Made by a program: the position numbers and the translations under genes. From Mesorhizobium loti (GTDB lineage Bacteria; Pseudomonadota; Alphaproteobacteria; Rhizobiales; Rhizobiaceae): a stretch of 64,000 nucleotides of DNA. Positions 1 through 7,936 of this stretch are shown piece after piece. Under the pieces are notes generated by a model, which worked only from the letters and a program-made list of their open reading frames with translations, did no database searches and was not told the DNA's origin. Every line of letters starts with the position of its first letter. The first letter of the stretch is position 1. The DNA lies in the NCBI RefSeq assembly GCF_002858745.1, contig NZ_PJRO01000007.1, forward strand, positions 60,501 through 124,500, read 5' to 3'.

Positions 1-398
1 ACGGGCGCGGCGCGCGGTCGCGCGCTCGGTCATTTGCAATGACCGTCAGTAAAGGACCGGAGGTTCCGGATGCTGGCGCATCCGGAACGCCTCAAGCGCC
101 GGCCCGGCCCATCCGGGCCGCTTGGCTCACGCGCCAACGGGCGCGGCGCGCGGTCGCGCGCTCGGTCATTTGCAATGACCGTCAGTAAAGGACCGGAGGT
201 TCCGGATGCTGGCGCATCCGGAACGCCTCAAGCGCCGGCCCGGCCCATCCGGGCCGCTTGGCTGACGCGCCAACGGGCGCGGCGCGCAGTCGCGCGCTCG
301 GTCATTTGCAATGACCGTCTGACGAGAGGTCATGGATGTTTGCACATCCAGGACGCCTCAAGCGCCGGGCGCGGCCATCCGGAACGCCTCAGGTGCCG
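1..398. repeat. 136-bp tandem repeat with conserved hairpins
   Basis: Two nearly identical 136-bp units start at 1 and 137, and a third, diverging unit starts at 273. Each unit carries GGTCATTTGCAATGACC (a 7-bp stem with a 3-nt loop, for example 29-44), a second hairpin (64-87, 200-223, 333-350), and in the first two units a GC-rich hairpin with GGCCCGG/CCGGGCC arms. Units one and two have GGATGC/GCATCC in the second stem; unit three has GGATGT/ACATCC, so both sides changed together. Because 136 is not a multiple of three, the open frame crossing the repeats shifts register at every unit, so I do not call it coding. It lies upstream of a phage structural gene. Role unknown. Confidence 0.8.
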
Positions 399-480
399 GT
401 GCCCAAGAACACAATCAATTAGCGCGCACTCCAACGGTCAGATGACCGCTGGCACAACAACATCAAACAAGGAGAACGAG

Positions 481-750
481 ATGGTTTATTCCGTTACCCC
501 CATCGTCGGCCTGCGTCTCGGCGAGGTGATCAAGGCAGGCGAGGATGCCGCAGCACTCGGCACGGTCGTGACCGGCAATGACGGCCACGACTACATCCTG
601 GCGCTGGCGACAGGCGTGATCGCCAATGCGGCGGCCGTCGCCCTGACCGAACCGGCAATGACCGTTGCCACCGGCGCCGGCGCCTGGACCAACACCAACG
701 CGGCGCTCGTCGCGGGCGATCGCGCCTGGTTCAGGAAGACCGCGATCTAG
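481..750 (+). CDS. Small virion protein, possibly head-decoration-like
   Basis: An 89-residue protein beginning MVYSVTPIVGLRLGEV. The start is fixed by the strong ribosome site AAGGAG eight bases upstream; the frame is open further upstream but only through the hairpin repeats. It is small, rich in Ala, Val, Gly and Thr with many short alternating hydrophobic stretches, consistent with a compact beta-rich virion protein. Position next to other structural genes suggests a head-decoration or major-head-associated protein, but no family motif was recognised, so the role is an inference from context and size. Confidence 0.65.
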   Translation: MVYSVTPIVGLRLGEVIKAGEDAAALGTVVTGNDGHDYILALATGVIANAAAVALTEPAMTVATGAGAWTNTNAALVAGDRAWFRKTAI

Positions 751-755
751 GGGGT

Positions 756-833
756 AATGTGGTTCACTTAAGGCTTCTTTGCCGTTTCGGTATCGACTGA
801 GAACAGCGCTGTCGCCCTTGAGTGAATCACATT
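756..833. repeat. 78-bp imperfect inverted repeat
   Basis: The arms 756-773 (AATGTGGTTCACTTAAGG) and 816-833 (CCTTGAGTGAATCACATT) pair over 18 bp with two mismatches, both of which become G-U pairs in RNA. Between them lies an inner palindrome ACAGCGCTGT. It starts six bases after a stop codon, so it may act as a transcript-end structure, or it may be a small mobile palindrome of the kind common between rhizobial genes. There is no T-tract after it. Confidence 0.6.
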
Positions 834-873
834 GACGCTAGAGCGATGCAGCCTGCGTTGCCGACATCGATTT

Positions 874-1105
874 GGTGCGTCCTTCGAGGCTCGCCCACCT
901 GACTCTATTGCCATGGCTCCAATGTTCTGCGGGCTCGCTCCTCAGGATGAGGACCATTGTGCCGCTTCACCTTCTTCTGAACATGAATTCCGGACGCTTC
1001 AGAACCTGAGCGCGGTTGTACAACGGTCCTCATCCTGAGGTGCGAGCCCACAGGCGGCTGGAAAGCAAGCGCCACCCCGATCGGGCGAGCCTCGAAGGAC
1101 GCACC
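874..1105. repeat. 232-bp inverted-repeat element (MITE-like)
   Basis: Positions 874-896 (GGTGCGTCCTTCGAGGCTCG...) and 1083-1105 are perfect 23-bp reverse complements. An inner pair at about 931-955 and 1025-1049, containing CTCAGGATGAGGACC and its complement, matches with one difference. The element has no credible coding content. Similar palindromes built around CTCAGGATGAGG and CCTTCGAGG are frequent between genes in rhizobia as far as I know; that origin is recalled, not searched. It fills most of the 635-bp gap between two virion genes. Confidence 0.7.
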
Positions 1106-1385
1106 GCCAGCGAGGCGCGGCACACGGTCGTGCTCGCGGTCTTTGACCGTATCCTCACGCTGTCGCCGCTGCGCGGCTCGCTCCGCCCCTGCCGACCCAT
1201 CGCCCCCCAGCTGGGCACGGCATCGGGGCTCCCCTCTCCGTCATCATTCGCGATGCCATTTTGCTCCCACAAGAGCAGGCGGCTCAGGCACGGCCACTTG
1301 GCCGTTCAAGACGGAGAGGGGGTCATAAAAAGGGCGGACCTCCGGGTCCGCCTCCCCTATCCGCTCACCTTCCAAGGAGGCCGCC
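1106..1385. other. Leader region with two hairpins before a virion gene
   Basis: No convincing gene is present. A 12-bp perfect inverted repeat pairs CCCCTCTCCGTC at 1231-1242 with 1310-1321. A compact hairpin follows at 1333-1352 (GGCGGACC, loop TCCG, GGTCCGCC), without a T-tract, so intrinsic termination is doubtful. The strong ribosome site AAGGAGG at about 1374 belongs to the gene starting at 1386. Confidence 0.5.
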
Positions 1386-2159
1386 ATGGCTGAGAACGAC
1401 AAGCCGGTCATTCGACTGATCGGTTTCAGGACTACCTATCAAAAGCTGCCGGTGCGCAGCACCGATCCGCTTGAGGACAAAGCCGACCCGCAGGGCTTCC
1501 TGCTGAACGCGGCCGGCAAGCGTGTGATCGAGCCGCAGGAGGTCGACTGGGCGATCTATGCGCCCGGCCACAGCCCGCTCGGCACGCATACGGTAGAGCG
1601 CGTCAAACACCTCATTCCCGATCCCGATCGCCATGGCGACGACCTCGACGGCACCAAGCTCGCCTTCATGACCGCGCGCTGGGAGAAGATCCGGCCGGCC
1701 TACGAGGCCTGGAAGGCCGGCAAGGAGATTCCGACCTCGGGCACGCCGCTGACCGCCTGGCCGGCGCTCAACGAAGAGCAGGTCAAGATCTTCCGGCAGG
1801 TCGGCATCCAGTCGGTCGAGGAGATCCGCGATCTCGCCGAAACGCAGATCGGGCGCGTGCCGCTGCCGAACATGCGCGAGCTGATCAAGCAGGCCGCCAT
1901 GTTCCTGGGCAATCTCGACAGCTCCGCGGTCGCCGAGCGCGAGGCCAAGAAGGACGAAGAGATCAGCGACCTGAAGGAGCGCCTGGTGGAGCTGGAAAAG
2001 CTGCTGGACAGCCGCGCCAAGCCGACCGCGGTCCCTGCCGAAGCGCCGGCGAGCGAGGAGCTGACCAGCCTGCGCGCCGAACTCGACGCCCGCGGCATCA
2101 GCTATGACAGGCGCTGGGCGGCACCGAAGCTGCGCGCAGCACTGGCAGAGGCCGCCTGA
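1386..2159 (+). CDS. Phage coiled-coil structural or scaffold-like protein
   Basis: A 257-residue acidic and basic protein. Residues 1-175 look globular. Residues about 178-215 are rich in Glu, Lys, Leu and Arg with heptad spacing (EISDLKERLVELEKLL), typical of a coiled coil. After a Pro/Ala linker, the last 30 residues (SLRAELDARGISYDRRW...) resemble a short two-helix HeH/SAP-like motif of the sort found at the ends of phage proteins. AAGGAGG lies eight bases before the ATG. The next gene starts two bases after its stop, so the two are probably translated together. I did not recognise a named family; a virion assembly role is inferred from context. Confidence 0.7.
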   Translation: MAENDKPVIRLIGFRTTYQKLPVRSTDPLEDKADPQGFLLNAAGKRVIEPQEVDWAIYAPGHSPLGTHTVERVKHLIPDPDRHGDDLDGTKLAFMTARWEKIRPAYEAWKAGKEIPTSGTPLTAWPALNEEQVKIFRQVGIQSVEEIRDLAETQIGRVPLPNMRELIKQAAMFLGNLDSSAVAEREAKKDEEISDLKERLVELEKLLDSRAKPTAVPAEAPASEELTSLRAELDARGISYDRRWAAPKLRAALAEAA

Positions 2160-2161
2160 CC

Positions 2162-2866
2162 ATGGCGATCGGCGACGTTCTCAAGGAAGTCTGCGTGGCG
2201 GTCGGCGAGGCCATACCGCCCGCTTTCTTCTCCACCTCGGCAGGCACCACCAGGACGTGGCAGCAGCTGCAGCTTCTGGCCAACGAAGCCGCTCGCATGA
2301 TCGCAGGTGGCTTTGACTGGCAGGTGCTGCGCAAGGTCGCCGAAATCTCCGGCAACGGCACGACCGAAGGCTTCGATTTGCCGGCGAACTTCTCGCGCAT
2401 GCTGAAGAAGGCGAATCTCTGGTCTTCGCGCTATCGCTGGGACATGAGCCATATCGTCGACAGCGACGACTGGCTGTCGTTCGAGTTCACGACGATCGCG
2501 CCGCTGTTCGGCGTGTGGACCATGCATGGCGGGCAGATCCACATCCAGCCGGTGATGGCGGCGGGCGAGAAGGCCAAGTTCTTCTACATCTCCAGGCAAT
2601 TCGTGCGCGCGAGCGACGGCACGCTCAAAGCCGCCTTTACGGCGGACGAAGACATTTTCCTGCTCGACGAGCGCCTGCTGCGCCTGGCGATCATCGCACT
2701 GTGGAAACAGCTGCAGGCGCAGGACTTCGCGGCCGAACTTTCCGACTACGAGATCGCCTTCGATCAGGCGAGCGACAGCGACGGCGGCTCAAAGCCGGTG
2801 CTTTCGGGCAACCTGACGGGAAGCCGGCAAGGCCGCATCGTGTGGCCGGGCACGGTGTCGGGGTAG
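2162..2866 (+). CDS. Putative head-to-tail adaptor protein
   Basis: A 234-residue protein. The N-terminus (DVLKEVCVAVGEAIPP, then LQLLANEAARMIA and FDWQVLRKVAEI) has the pattern of phage adaptor proteins that sit under the portal: a helical bundle beginning with an L..v...G...P motif, then a conserved aromatic-W-x-x-L segment, then L-P-A-N-F-S-R. That signature is known for P22 gp4/T7 gp11-type connectors; assignment here is by pattern only. The place between a scaffold-like gene and a large tail-hub-like gene fits. The start is two bases after the upstream stop. A 69-bp palindrome has landed shortly after its stop. Confidence 0.6.
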   Translation: MAIGDVLKEVCVAVGEAIPPAFFSTSAGTTRTWQQLQLLANEAARMIAGGFDWQVLRKVAEISGNGTTEGFDLPANFSRMLKKANLWSSRYRWDMSHIVDSDDWLSFEFTTIAPLFGVWTMHGGQIHIQPVMAAGEKAKFFYISRQFVRASDGTLKAAFTADEDIFLLDERLLRLAIIALWKQLQAQDFAAELSDYEIAFDQASDSDGGSKPVLSGNLTGSRQGRIVWPGTVSG

Positions 2867-2951
2867 GCTTGTCTCGGCCGCGTCATTCCGTCGTGTGCAG
2901 AGGAAATCCACCTGACCTGGCTGCCGAGATCTGAACCGCTTCTGGCGTCAT

Positions 2952-3161
2952 CAGTGTTCCGGCATGGATCCCCGACACTCTCCGGTCGCTTCGCTCCCTT
3001 CGAGGTCGAGGATGACGGAGGTGGGAACGCGTCAACTAACCACCAACACCGACGGCGACACCGTCGTTGGAGATCGGCGGAAAACGCAGAAACTCCGTCA
3101 TCCTCGACCTCGAAGGGAGCGAAGCGACCGGAGAGTGTCGGGGATCCATGCCGGAACACTG
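2952..3161. repeat. Perfect 69-bp inverted repeat with 72-bp loop
   Basis: The arms 2952-3020 and 3093-3161 are exact reverse complements over all 69 bases, starting CAGTGTTCCGGCATGGATCC. The 72-bp spacer contains a smaller hairpin CGACGG/CCGTCG. The outer flanks GCGTCAT (left) and GACGC (right) continue the symmetry with a small gap. No transposase or other gene is present, so this is a non-autonomous palindromic element. It lies inside the prophage structural operon between the adaptor and the tail-hub genes. An open frame crosses it but the real downstream gene starts at 3263. Confidence 0.9.
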
Positions 3162-3262
3162 ACGCAGGCAAAGCGGTCCAGAATAGCTCGACTTCAGACA
3201 CTGGCGAACTGGGAACTGGGTTCCCGCTTCCAACGCTCGCTCCAAGCAGGAATGCCTCACCC

Positions 3263-4873
3263 ATGAAAAGCGCCACTCTTGCACGGCTGGCACAGCCGGC
3301 GCGCGCCCGCCGCGCGCAGATGACCACCCTGCCCGCGCCGATGGCAGGCTGGTTCACGGCCGGCAACCTGGCCTCGATGCCGCAAGGCACCGCGATGCGG
3401 CTTGAAAACTGGCGTCCGACCAACACCGGCATCGTGCAGCGCGGCGGCAGCAAGACACGCGCCACCATTTCGGACGGCACGAAGCCGGTCGAGAGCTTCA
3501 TCTCCTACAACGCCACGCAGAAGAAGCTGTTTGCGGCAACACGCACGGACATCTTCGACGTGACGACGGTGGCCAATCCGAACGTGCCGCCGGCGGCGGC
3601 GGTATCAGGACAGACGAGCGGCTATTATTCCTTCGTCAACTTCACCACGTCGGGCGATGAATACCTGACCGCGGTGAACGGCACCGATTCCCTGCTGCTC
3701 TATCATCCCAGCAGCGGCTGGAAGAAGATCACCGACACGTCGACCCCTGCCATCACCGGCGGTTCGACGGCGACGCTCTCCTTCGTATGGGTCTACCGCA
3801 ACCGGCAGTTCTTCATCGAAGGCGGCGGCCTCAGGGCGCGCTACCTGCCCGGCGGCAGCATTGCCGGTGCCCTCGGCACGATCGACCTGAACGGCGTGTT
3901 CCAGCGCGGCGGCTTGCTGGTGTTCGGCGCGTCGTGGTCGGTCGATGCCGGCGACGGCCTTGACGACAAATGCGTCTTCGTCACCAACCAGGGTGAGATC
4001 GCCGTCTACCAGGGCGGCGATCCGGCAACGGCCGCCGGCTTCGTGCTGGTGGGGCGATACGATCTCGCGCGGCCGCTCGGACCGCGCGCCACCATGCGCG
4101 TGGGCGGCGACCTTTTGATCGCAACCGAGATGGGCCTGCTGCCGCTTTCCCAGGCGATCACGAAGGACATTTCGGTGCTCGACCAGTCCTCGGTCAGCCG
4201 GGCGATCTCACCGGACTGGCGCCGCGAAGCCAAGGCGCGGCGATCGCTGCCATGGGAAATCGTCAAATGGCCGGAACGCGCCTATGCAATCGTCAGCCTG
4301 CCGGTGACCAATGGCAGCCAACAGGGCCTGTGTTATGTGCTGAACACCGAAACCGGCGCCTGGTGCACCTTCACCGGCTGGGATGCCCGTTGCCTGATCT
4401 TCCACAATGGCGAAGTGCTGTTCGGCACGGCCAAGGGCAAGATCAAGGACACCGAGGTCACCGGCACCGATGATGGCGCGCCGATCTACTACACCTGTGT
4501 CGCCAATCCCGACCATCTCGAGACATCGGGAGTTGTAAAGACGATCCTGCAGGCGCAGGCAACGCTGAAGAAAGCGACGCCGAACGATATCCAGCTCTCC
4601 GGCTCGACGGACTACCGCGTCAGGCTGCCGGCTCCGCCCAATCCCGCCGCCGACGTTCCGCCGGTCGGCATCTGGGGATCCGGCCGCTGGGACCAGGCGC
4701 TGTGGGATGCCACCATGGCGACCGCCGTTACCGATATCGTCAAGACCAGCATCGGCCTGACCGGCACCGTCTTCCAGTGGCAATTGCAGGTGACGGGCGC
4801 GCAGTCGTCAGCTCCCGTGGTGGAACTGGTCAGCGTGGACGTGTCGTTCGAAACGGGCGCGCCGACGCTCTAG
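3263..4873 (+). CDS. Phage tail hub or DNA-stabilisation-like protein
   Basis: A 536-residue protein starting MKSATLARLAQPARARRAQ. It is dominated by repeated beta-rich blades (for example TRTDIFDVTT, FVWVYRNRQFFIEGG, CVFVTNQGEIAVYQGG, GEVLFGTAKGKI), suggesting a propeller-like fold. Large single-copy beta proteins directly after the adaptor are typical of the tail hub (P22 gp10-like) in podoviruses; this is inference from fold pattern and gene order. The start ATG was chosen because the upstream extension of the frame only translates the inverted repeat at 2952-3161. A weak ribosome site is present. Residues about 300 and 370 hold the motif SLPWEIVKWPER typical of phage proteins that I cannot name further. 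Confidence 0.65.
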   Translation: MKSATLARLAQPARARRAQMTTLPAPMAGWFTAGNLASMPQGTAMRLENWRPTNTGIVQRGGSKTRATISDGTKPVESFISYNATQKKLFAATRTDIFDVTTVANPNVPPAAAVSGQTSGYYSFVNFTTSGDEYLTAVNGTDSLLLYHPSSGWKKITDTSTPAITGGSTATLSFVWVYRNRQFFIEGGGLRARYLPGGSIAGALGTIDLNGVFQRGGLLVFGASWSVDAGDGLDDKCVFVTNQGEIAVYQGGDPATAAGFVLVGRYDLARPLGPRATMRVGGDLLIATEMGLLPLSQAITKDISVLDQSSVSRAISPDWRREAKARRSLPWEIVKWPERAYAIVSLPVTNGSQQGLCYVLNTETGAWCTFTGWDARCLIFHNGEVLFGTAKGKIKDTEVTGTDDGAPIYYTCVANPDHLETSGVVKTILQAQATLKKATPNDIQLSGSTDYRVRLPAPPNPAADVPPVGIWGSGRWDQALWDATMATAVTDIVKTSIGLTGTVFQWQLQVTGAQSSAPVVELVSVDVSFETGAPTL

Positions 4874-4883
4874 CACCAGTTCC

Positions 4884-5345
4884 GTGCAACCGTTCTGGGG
4901 ACATGACGAGGCGGTGGCGGCGTGGGTCGCCCAGCATATACCCGGCTGCGAGCGCGGTTTCGACAGCTGCCGGGCGCTTGGTGTGCTCGATGGCGAAGAG
5001 TTCGTCGGCGGCGTGGTCTATCACAACTGGGAACCGGAACACGGCGTCATCGAGATATCGGGCGCGGCCAGCACGCCGCGCTGGCTGACGCGACCGGTGC
5101 TCTGGCAGATGTTCTGCTATCCCTTTGTCGGCATCGGCTGCCAGATGGTGGTGATGCGCGTTTCGGAACGCAACGAACAATGGAACGGACGCGGACTGCC
5201 GCGCCTGCTCAAAGCCTATGGCTTCGACAAACACACCATTCCCCGCCTCTACGGCCGGCAGGAAAGCGGACACCTGTTCACGCTGACCGACAACGCCTGG
5301 CGGGCCAACGGATTTCACAGGAAGGAGCTTGCTGCCAATGGGTAA
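4884..5345 (+). CDS. Phage GNAT-like acetyltransferase
   Basis: A 153-residue protein (GTG start) with the layout of GNAT proteins: an N-terminal strand-helix unit, the central strands GVLDGEEFVGGVVYHNW and GVIEISGAAS, then RWLTRPVLWQMF, the helix that normally follows the acetyl-CoA loop, and MRVSERNEQWNGRGLPRLLKAYGF near the end, which looks like the RimJ-type N-x-x-S-x-x-L-x-x-x-G-F segment. The classic R/Q-x-x-G-x-G/A loop is not obvious, so cofactor binding is uncertain. It overlaps the next gene by eight bases. Similar small acetyltransferase-like proteins occur among virion genes of rhizobial phages; the substrate is unknown. No clear ribosome site precedes the GTG. Confidence 0.6.
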   Translation: MQPFWGHDEAVAAWVAQHIPGCERGFDSCRALGVLDGEEFVGGVVYHNWEPEHGVIEISGAASTPRWLTRPVLWQMFCYPFVGIGCQMVVMRVSERNEQWNGRGLPRLLKAYGFDKHTIPRLYGRQESGHLFTLTDNAWRANGFHRKELAANG

Positions 5346-6720
5346 GCCGAAAGCACCGACACCGCCCGATCCGAAAGAGACGGCGGCGGCACAGACCGGC
5401 ACCAATGTGTCGACCTCCATCGCCAATGCGGCGCTGGGCAACGTCAACCAGGTCACGCCCTATGGCAATCTGACCTACAACCAGTCGGGCACACACAAGT
5501 TCAACGACCCGACCACGGGCAAGACCATCGATGTTCCAACCTACACCGCAACGCAGACGCTGAGCCCCTCGCAGCAGGCGATCTTCGACCAGTCGCAGCA
5601 GGCACAAGGCAACCTTGCGAAAATCGGCAACCAGCAATCCGCATTCCTGGCCGACTACCTCAACAAGCCGATGGACTTCAGCAACCTGCCCGCCGGCGGC
5701 GACGCGTCCAAGATCGGTACGCAGCAGTACCAGCAATTCCAATCCGGGCCACAACTGAACACCCAGGTCGCCGATGCCGGTCAGATCACCAAGGACTACG
5801 GGCCGAAGGATGGTTATGCCGGCAACACGCAGGAGGTGCGGGACGCGATGTTCTCGCGCCTGAACCCGGAACTCGACCGGCAGCGCGCCTCGCTGGAAAC
5901 CTCGCTGGCCAACCAGGGCATCCGGATCGGCTCGACCGCCTATGACACGGCGATGAACCAGTTCAACCAGGGCGTGAACGACCAGCGCACGTCGGTGCTT
6001 TTGGCGTCCGGCCAGGAACAGAGCCGGCTTGCCAATCTCGACGCGCAGCGCGCCGGCTTCCAGAACGCCGCGCAGCAGCAGCAGTTCATGCAGAACAGCG
6101 CGCAAGGCGAGTTCGGCAACACTGCCAGACAGCAGATGTTCCAGAACCAGAACAGCGTGACCGGGCAGAACAATGCGCTGCAGGACCAACGCATGAATGC
6201 CCAGCTTGCCCAGTTCAACGCCGCCAACCAGCAGCGGCAGACGGCGTTGCAGGAGGCCTATGCGCGGCGCGCCCAGCCGATCAACGAAATCACTTCGCTG
6301 CTGTCCGGCGCGCAGGTGCAGAACCCGAACTTCGTCAACACCAACATGCCGAACATCCCGACGGTGGATTATGCCGGGCTGGTCAACCAGAATTACAACC
6401 AGAAGCTCGGCATCTACAACCAGCAGGTGGCAGCACAAAACAGCCTGTTCGGCGGTCTGTTCGGCCTCGGCGCCTCGGCAATCATGAAGTCCGACCGCAG
6501 GACCAAGAAAGACATCAGGAAGCGCGGCCGCATCGACGACACCAACATCTACGAGTTCCGCTATCGCGGCGAGGACGGCGACGCGCCCAAGCATGTCGGC
6601 GTGATGGCGCAGGAGGTGGAAAAGACGCGGCCTGACGCGGTGATCGAGATCAACGGCGTCAAGCATGTCGACTACGGCAAGGCGCTGCCCGGCCTGTTCG
6701 GACTGGGGCAGGCATCATGA
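5338..6720 (+). CDS. Virion protein with C-terminal S74-type chaperone domain
   Basis: A 460-residue protein. Residues 1-370 are rich in Gln, Asn and Ala with long helical stretches (QNAAQQQQFMQN, NQQRQTALQEAYARR), typical of DNA-ejection or internal virion proteins. A Gly-rich helix (LFGGLFGLGASAIM) ends at about 383. The final 76 residues start SDRRTKKDI and continue to GVMAQEVEKTRP; this is the intramolecular-chaperone/peptidase S74 signature, with Ser385 and Lys390 in the spacing of the known self-cleaving Ser-Lys dyad. The ATG at 5338 follows AAGGAG and is preferred over an ATG nine bases earlier. It overlaps its neighbours on both sides (ATGA at 6717). Confidence 0.75.
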   Translation: MGKPKAPTPPDPKETAAAQTGTNVSTSIANAALGNVNQVTPYGNLTYNQSGTHKFNDPTTGKTIDVPTYTATQTLSPSQQAIFDQSQQAQGNLAKIGNQQSAFLADYLNKPMDFSNLPAGGDASKIGTQQYQQFQSGPQLNTQVADAGQITKDYGPKDGYAGNTQEVRDAMFSRLNPELDRQRASLETSLANQGIRIGSTAYDTAMNQFNQGVNDQRTSVLLASGQEQSRLANLDAQRAGFQNAAQQQQFMQNSAQGEFGNTARQQMFQNQNSVTGQNNALQDQRMNAQLAQFNAANQQRQTALQEAYARRAQPINEITSLLSGAQVQNPNFVNTNMPNIPTVDYAGLVNQNYNQKLGIYNQQVAAQNSLFGGLFGLGASAIMKSDRRTKKDIRKRGRIDDTNIYEFRYRGEDGDAPKHVGVMAQEVEKTRPDAVIEINGVKHVDYGKALPGLFGLGQAS

Positions 6721-6965
6721 ACAGCTTCATTTTCGACGGCAACAAGCCGCGTCGGCCGATGACGGCCGAAGAGCAGAGTGAAGCACAGACGGCGCTGGCC
6801 GCGAACATGCCGACCGACATCGGCAGCGGCCTCTCTGCCATCGGCCAGGCACTGCTCTACCGCCAGAACAGGGACGGCAGTTTTCCGCAAGCACCAGGTG
6901 CCAGCCCATTCTCGGGGCTGTTCGGCCTCGGGCAACAACGCAGCACAAGGATACCCCTTCGATGA
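6717..6965 (+). CDS. Small virion protein of a shared N-terminal family
   Basis: An 82-residue protein, MNSFIFDGNKPRRP..., starting inside the stop of the upstream gene (ATGA). Its segment TDIGSGLSAIGQALLYRQ closely matches TDLGSGLNAVGRALLYRA in the protein at 8276, so it is a short member of the same family, lacking the enzymatic part. It ends in a Gly-rich tail (FSGLFGLGQQRS) and overlaps the next start by four bases. It may be a stand-alone virion component or the leftover front of a longer gene. Confidence 0.6.
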   Translation: MNSFIFDGNKPRRPMTAEEQSEAQTALAANMPTDIGSGLSAIGQALLYRQNRDGSFPQAPGASPFSGLFGLGQQRSTRIPLR

Positions 6966-7936
6966 CACGTTCCTTCTTCGGCAAAGGCCAGCAGGGCCCG
7001 AATGCAACCGGCCGGGATCTGCTCTACCGCTTGCTGTCGGCGGATGCCAACGCTCCGGAAGCCCAAGGGCCCGGCAGTGCAAGGGTCGCCGGCGCAGGCC
7101 AGGCGACCAGAATAAACCCGGTTGCCGAGGCACTCGGTATTGCCTCGGCTCCTGTCGCGCTGCCAGAGGCAGCCCCAACGCCGACGGCCAGGCCAACACC
7201 CATTCCTCGCCTCGACGAGTGGGCCGGTCCGCGCCGGAGGGCACTACCGAGCCGGTTCGATTTCGCAAGAAATGACAAGGTAGAGAACATCAGGCAGGGA
7301 TTGATCGATCGCCGTATGCCATCGCAGGCAGCGGATGCTTTCATGATGAACATTCAGAGTGAAAACGACACGTTCAATCCTGGCCGTAATGAGGACAAGC
7401 CCGTTGTCCACGGTTCTCGCGGCGGCTTTGGTCTGTTGCAATGGACCGGTAGGCGCCGCAGGGATCTTGAGAAATTTGCTGCAGATCGTGGTGTGGTGGC
7501 CAGCGATCTCGACACGCAGCTCGACTTCCTAGCCAGCGAATTGAATGCTCCCGGATACTCTCGCACTTACGAGAAAATACTGGCGGCGCCCGATACGGGA
7601 CGCGCGGCGGCGGTTGTCGTCGACAAATTCTTAAATCCGGCAGCAGAGCATAAAGCTCTTCGCATGCAGCAATATCTCGACAGCCGAGAGATGATCCCCC
7701 AGACCAATCTTCCCCAATCGGCCCCAATTCCTATTCCTGCCGATCGCTCGCCACTCGCCACGCCCCAGAGCGCCCAGCCCGATCCGGCGCGGTTCGAAGG
7801 CGGCCCGGTCGCCCCGTTCGAGCCAGGACTGCCGATGCTTCAAAAGGCACTCCAGAACCCGCTGACTGAAACACAGCGCGCCCAAATCCTGCGAGAGATC
7901 GAGCGCCAGCAAAGCAATCTTGGTGTGCCTCGTTAA
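6962..7936 (+). CDS. Virion protein with tail-lysozyme domain
   Basis: A 324-residue protein starting MTRSFFGKGQQGPN, the front signature of a rhizobial-phage virion family. A Pro/Ala linker follows. Residues about 115-235 form a phage tail lysozyme domain: QAADAFMMNIQSENDTF holds the likely catalytic Glu, GGFGLLQWTGRRRRDLEKF is the hallmark core, and LDTQLDFLASEL with a following YEKIL helix match the family. Such domains cut peptidoglycan during DNA entry. The remainder is disordered, ending PMLQKALQNPLTETQRAQILREIERQ, a motif also present near the end of the protein at 8276. The ATG overlaps the upstream stop. Confidence 0.72.
   Translation: MTRSFFGKGQQGPNATGRDLLYRLLSADANAPEAQGPGSARVAGAGQATRINPVAEALGIASAPVALPEAAPTPTARPTPIPRLDEWAGPRRRALPSRFDFARNDKVENIRQGLIDRRMPSQAADAFMMNIQSENDTFNPGRNEDKPVVHGSRGGFGLLQWTGRRRRDLEKFAADRGVVASDLDTQLDFLASELNAPGYSRTYEKILAAPDTGRAAAVVVDKFLNPAAEHKALRMQQYLDSREMIPQTNLPQSAPIPIPADRSPLATPQSAQPDPARFEGGPVAPFEPGLPMLQKALQNPLTETQRAQILREIERQQSNLGVPR

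Noticed and set aside
1-398. CRISPR array
   Set aside because: The repeat units are 136 bp and contiguous, without variable spacers, and there are no cas genes.
70-480. Open frame continuing upstream of the small virion gene
   Set aside because: It translates hairpin repeats of 136 bp, a length that shifts the frame at each unit, and the strong ribosome site lies before the ATG at 481.
5278-6666. 462-codon minus-strand frame opposite the S74-domain protein
   Set aside because: The plus-strand protein has a ribosome site, overlapping neighbours and an S74 motif; the minus frame is Val/Leu/Arg shadow sequence.
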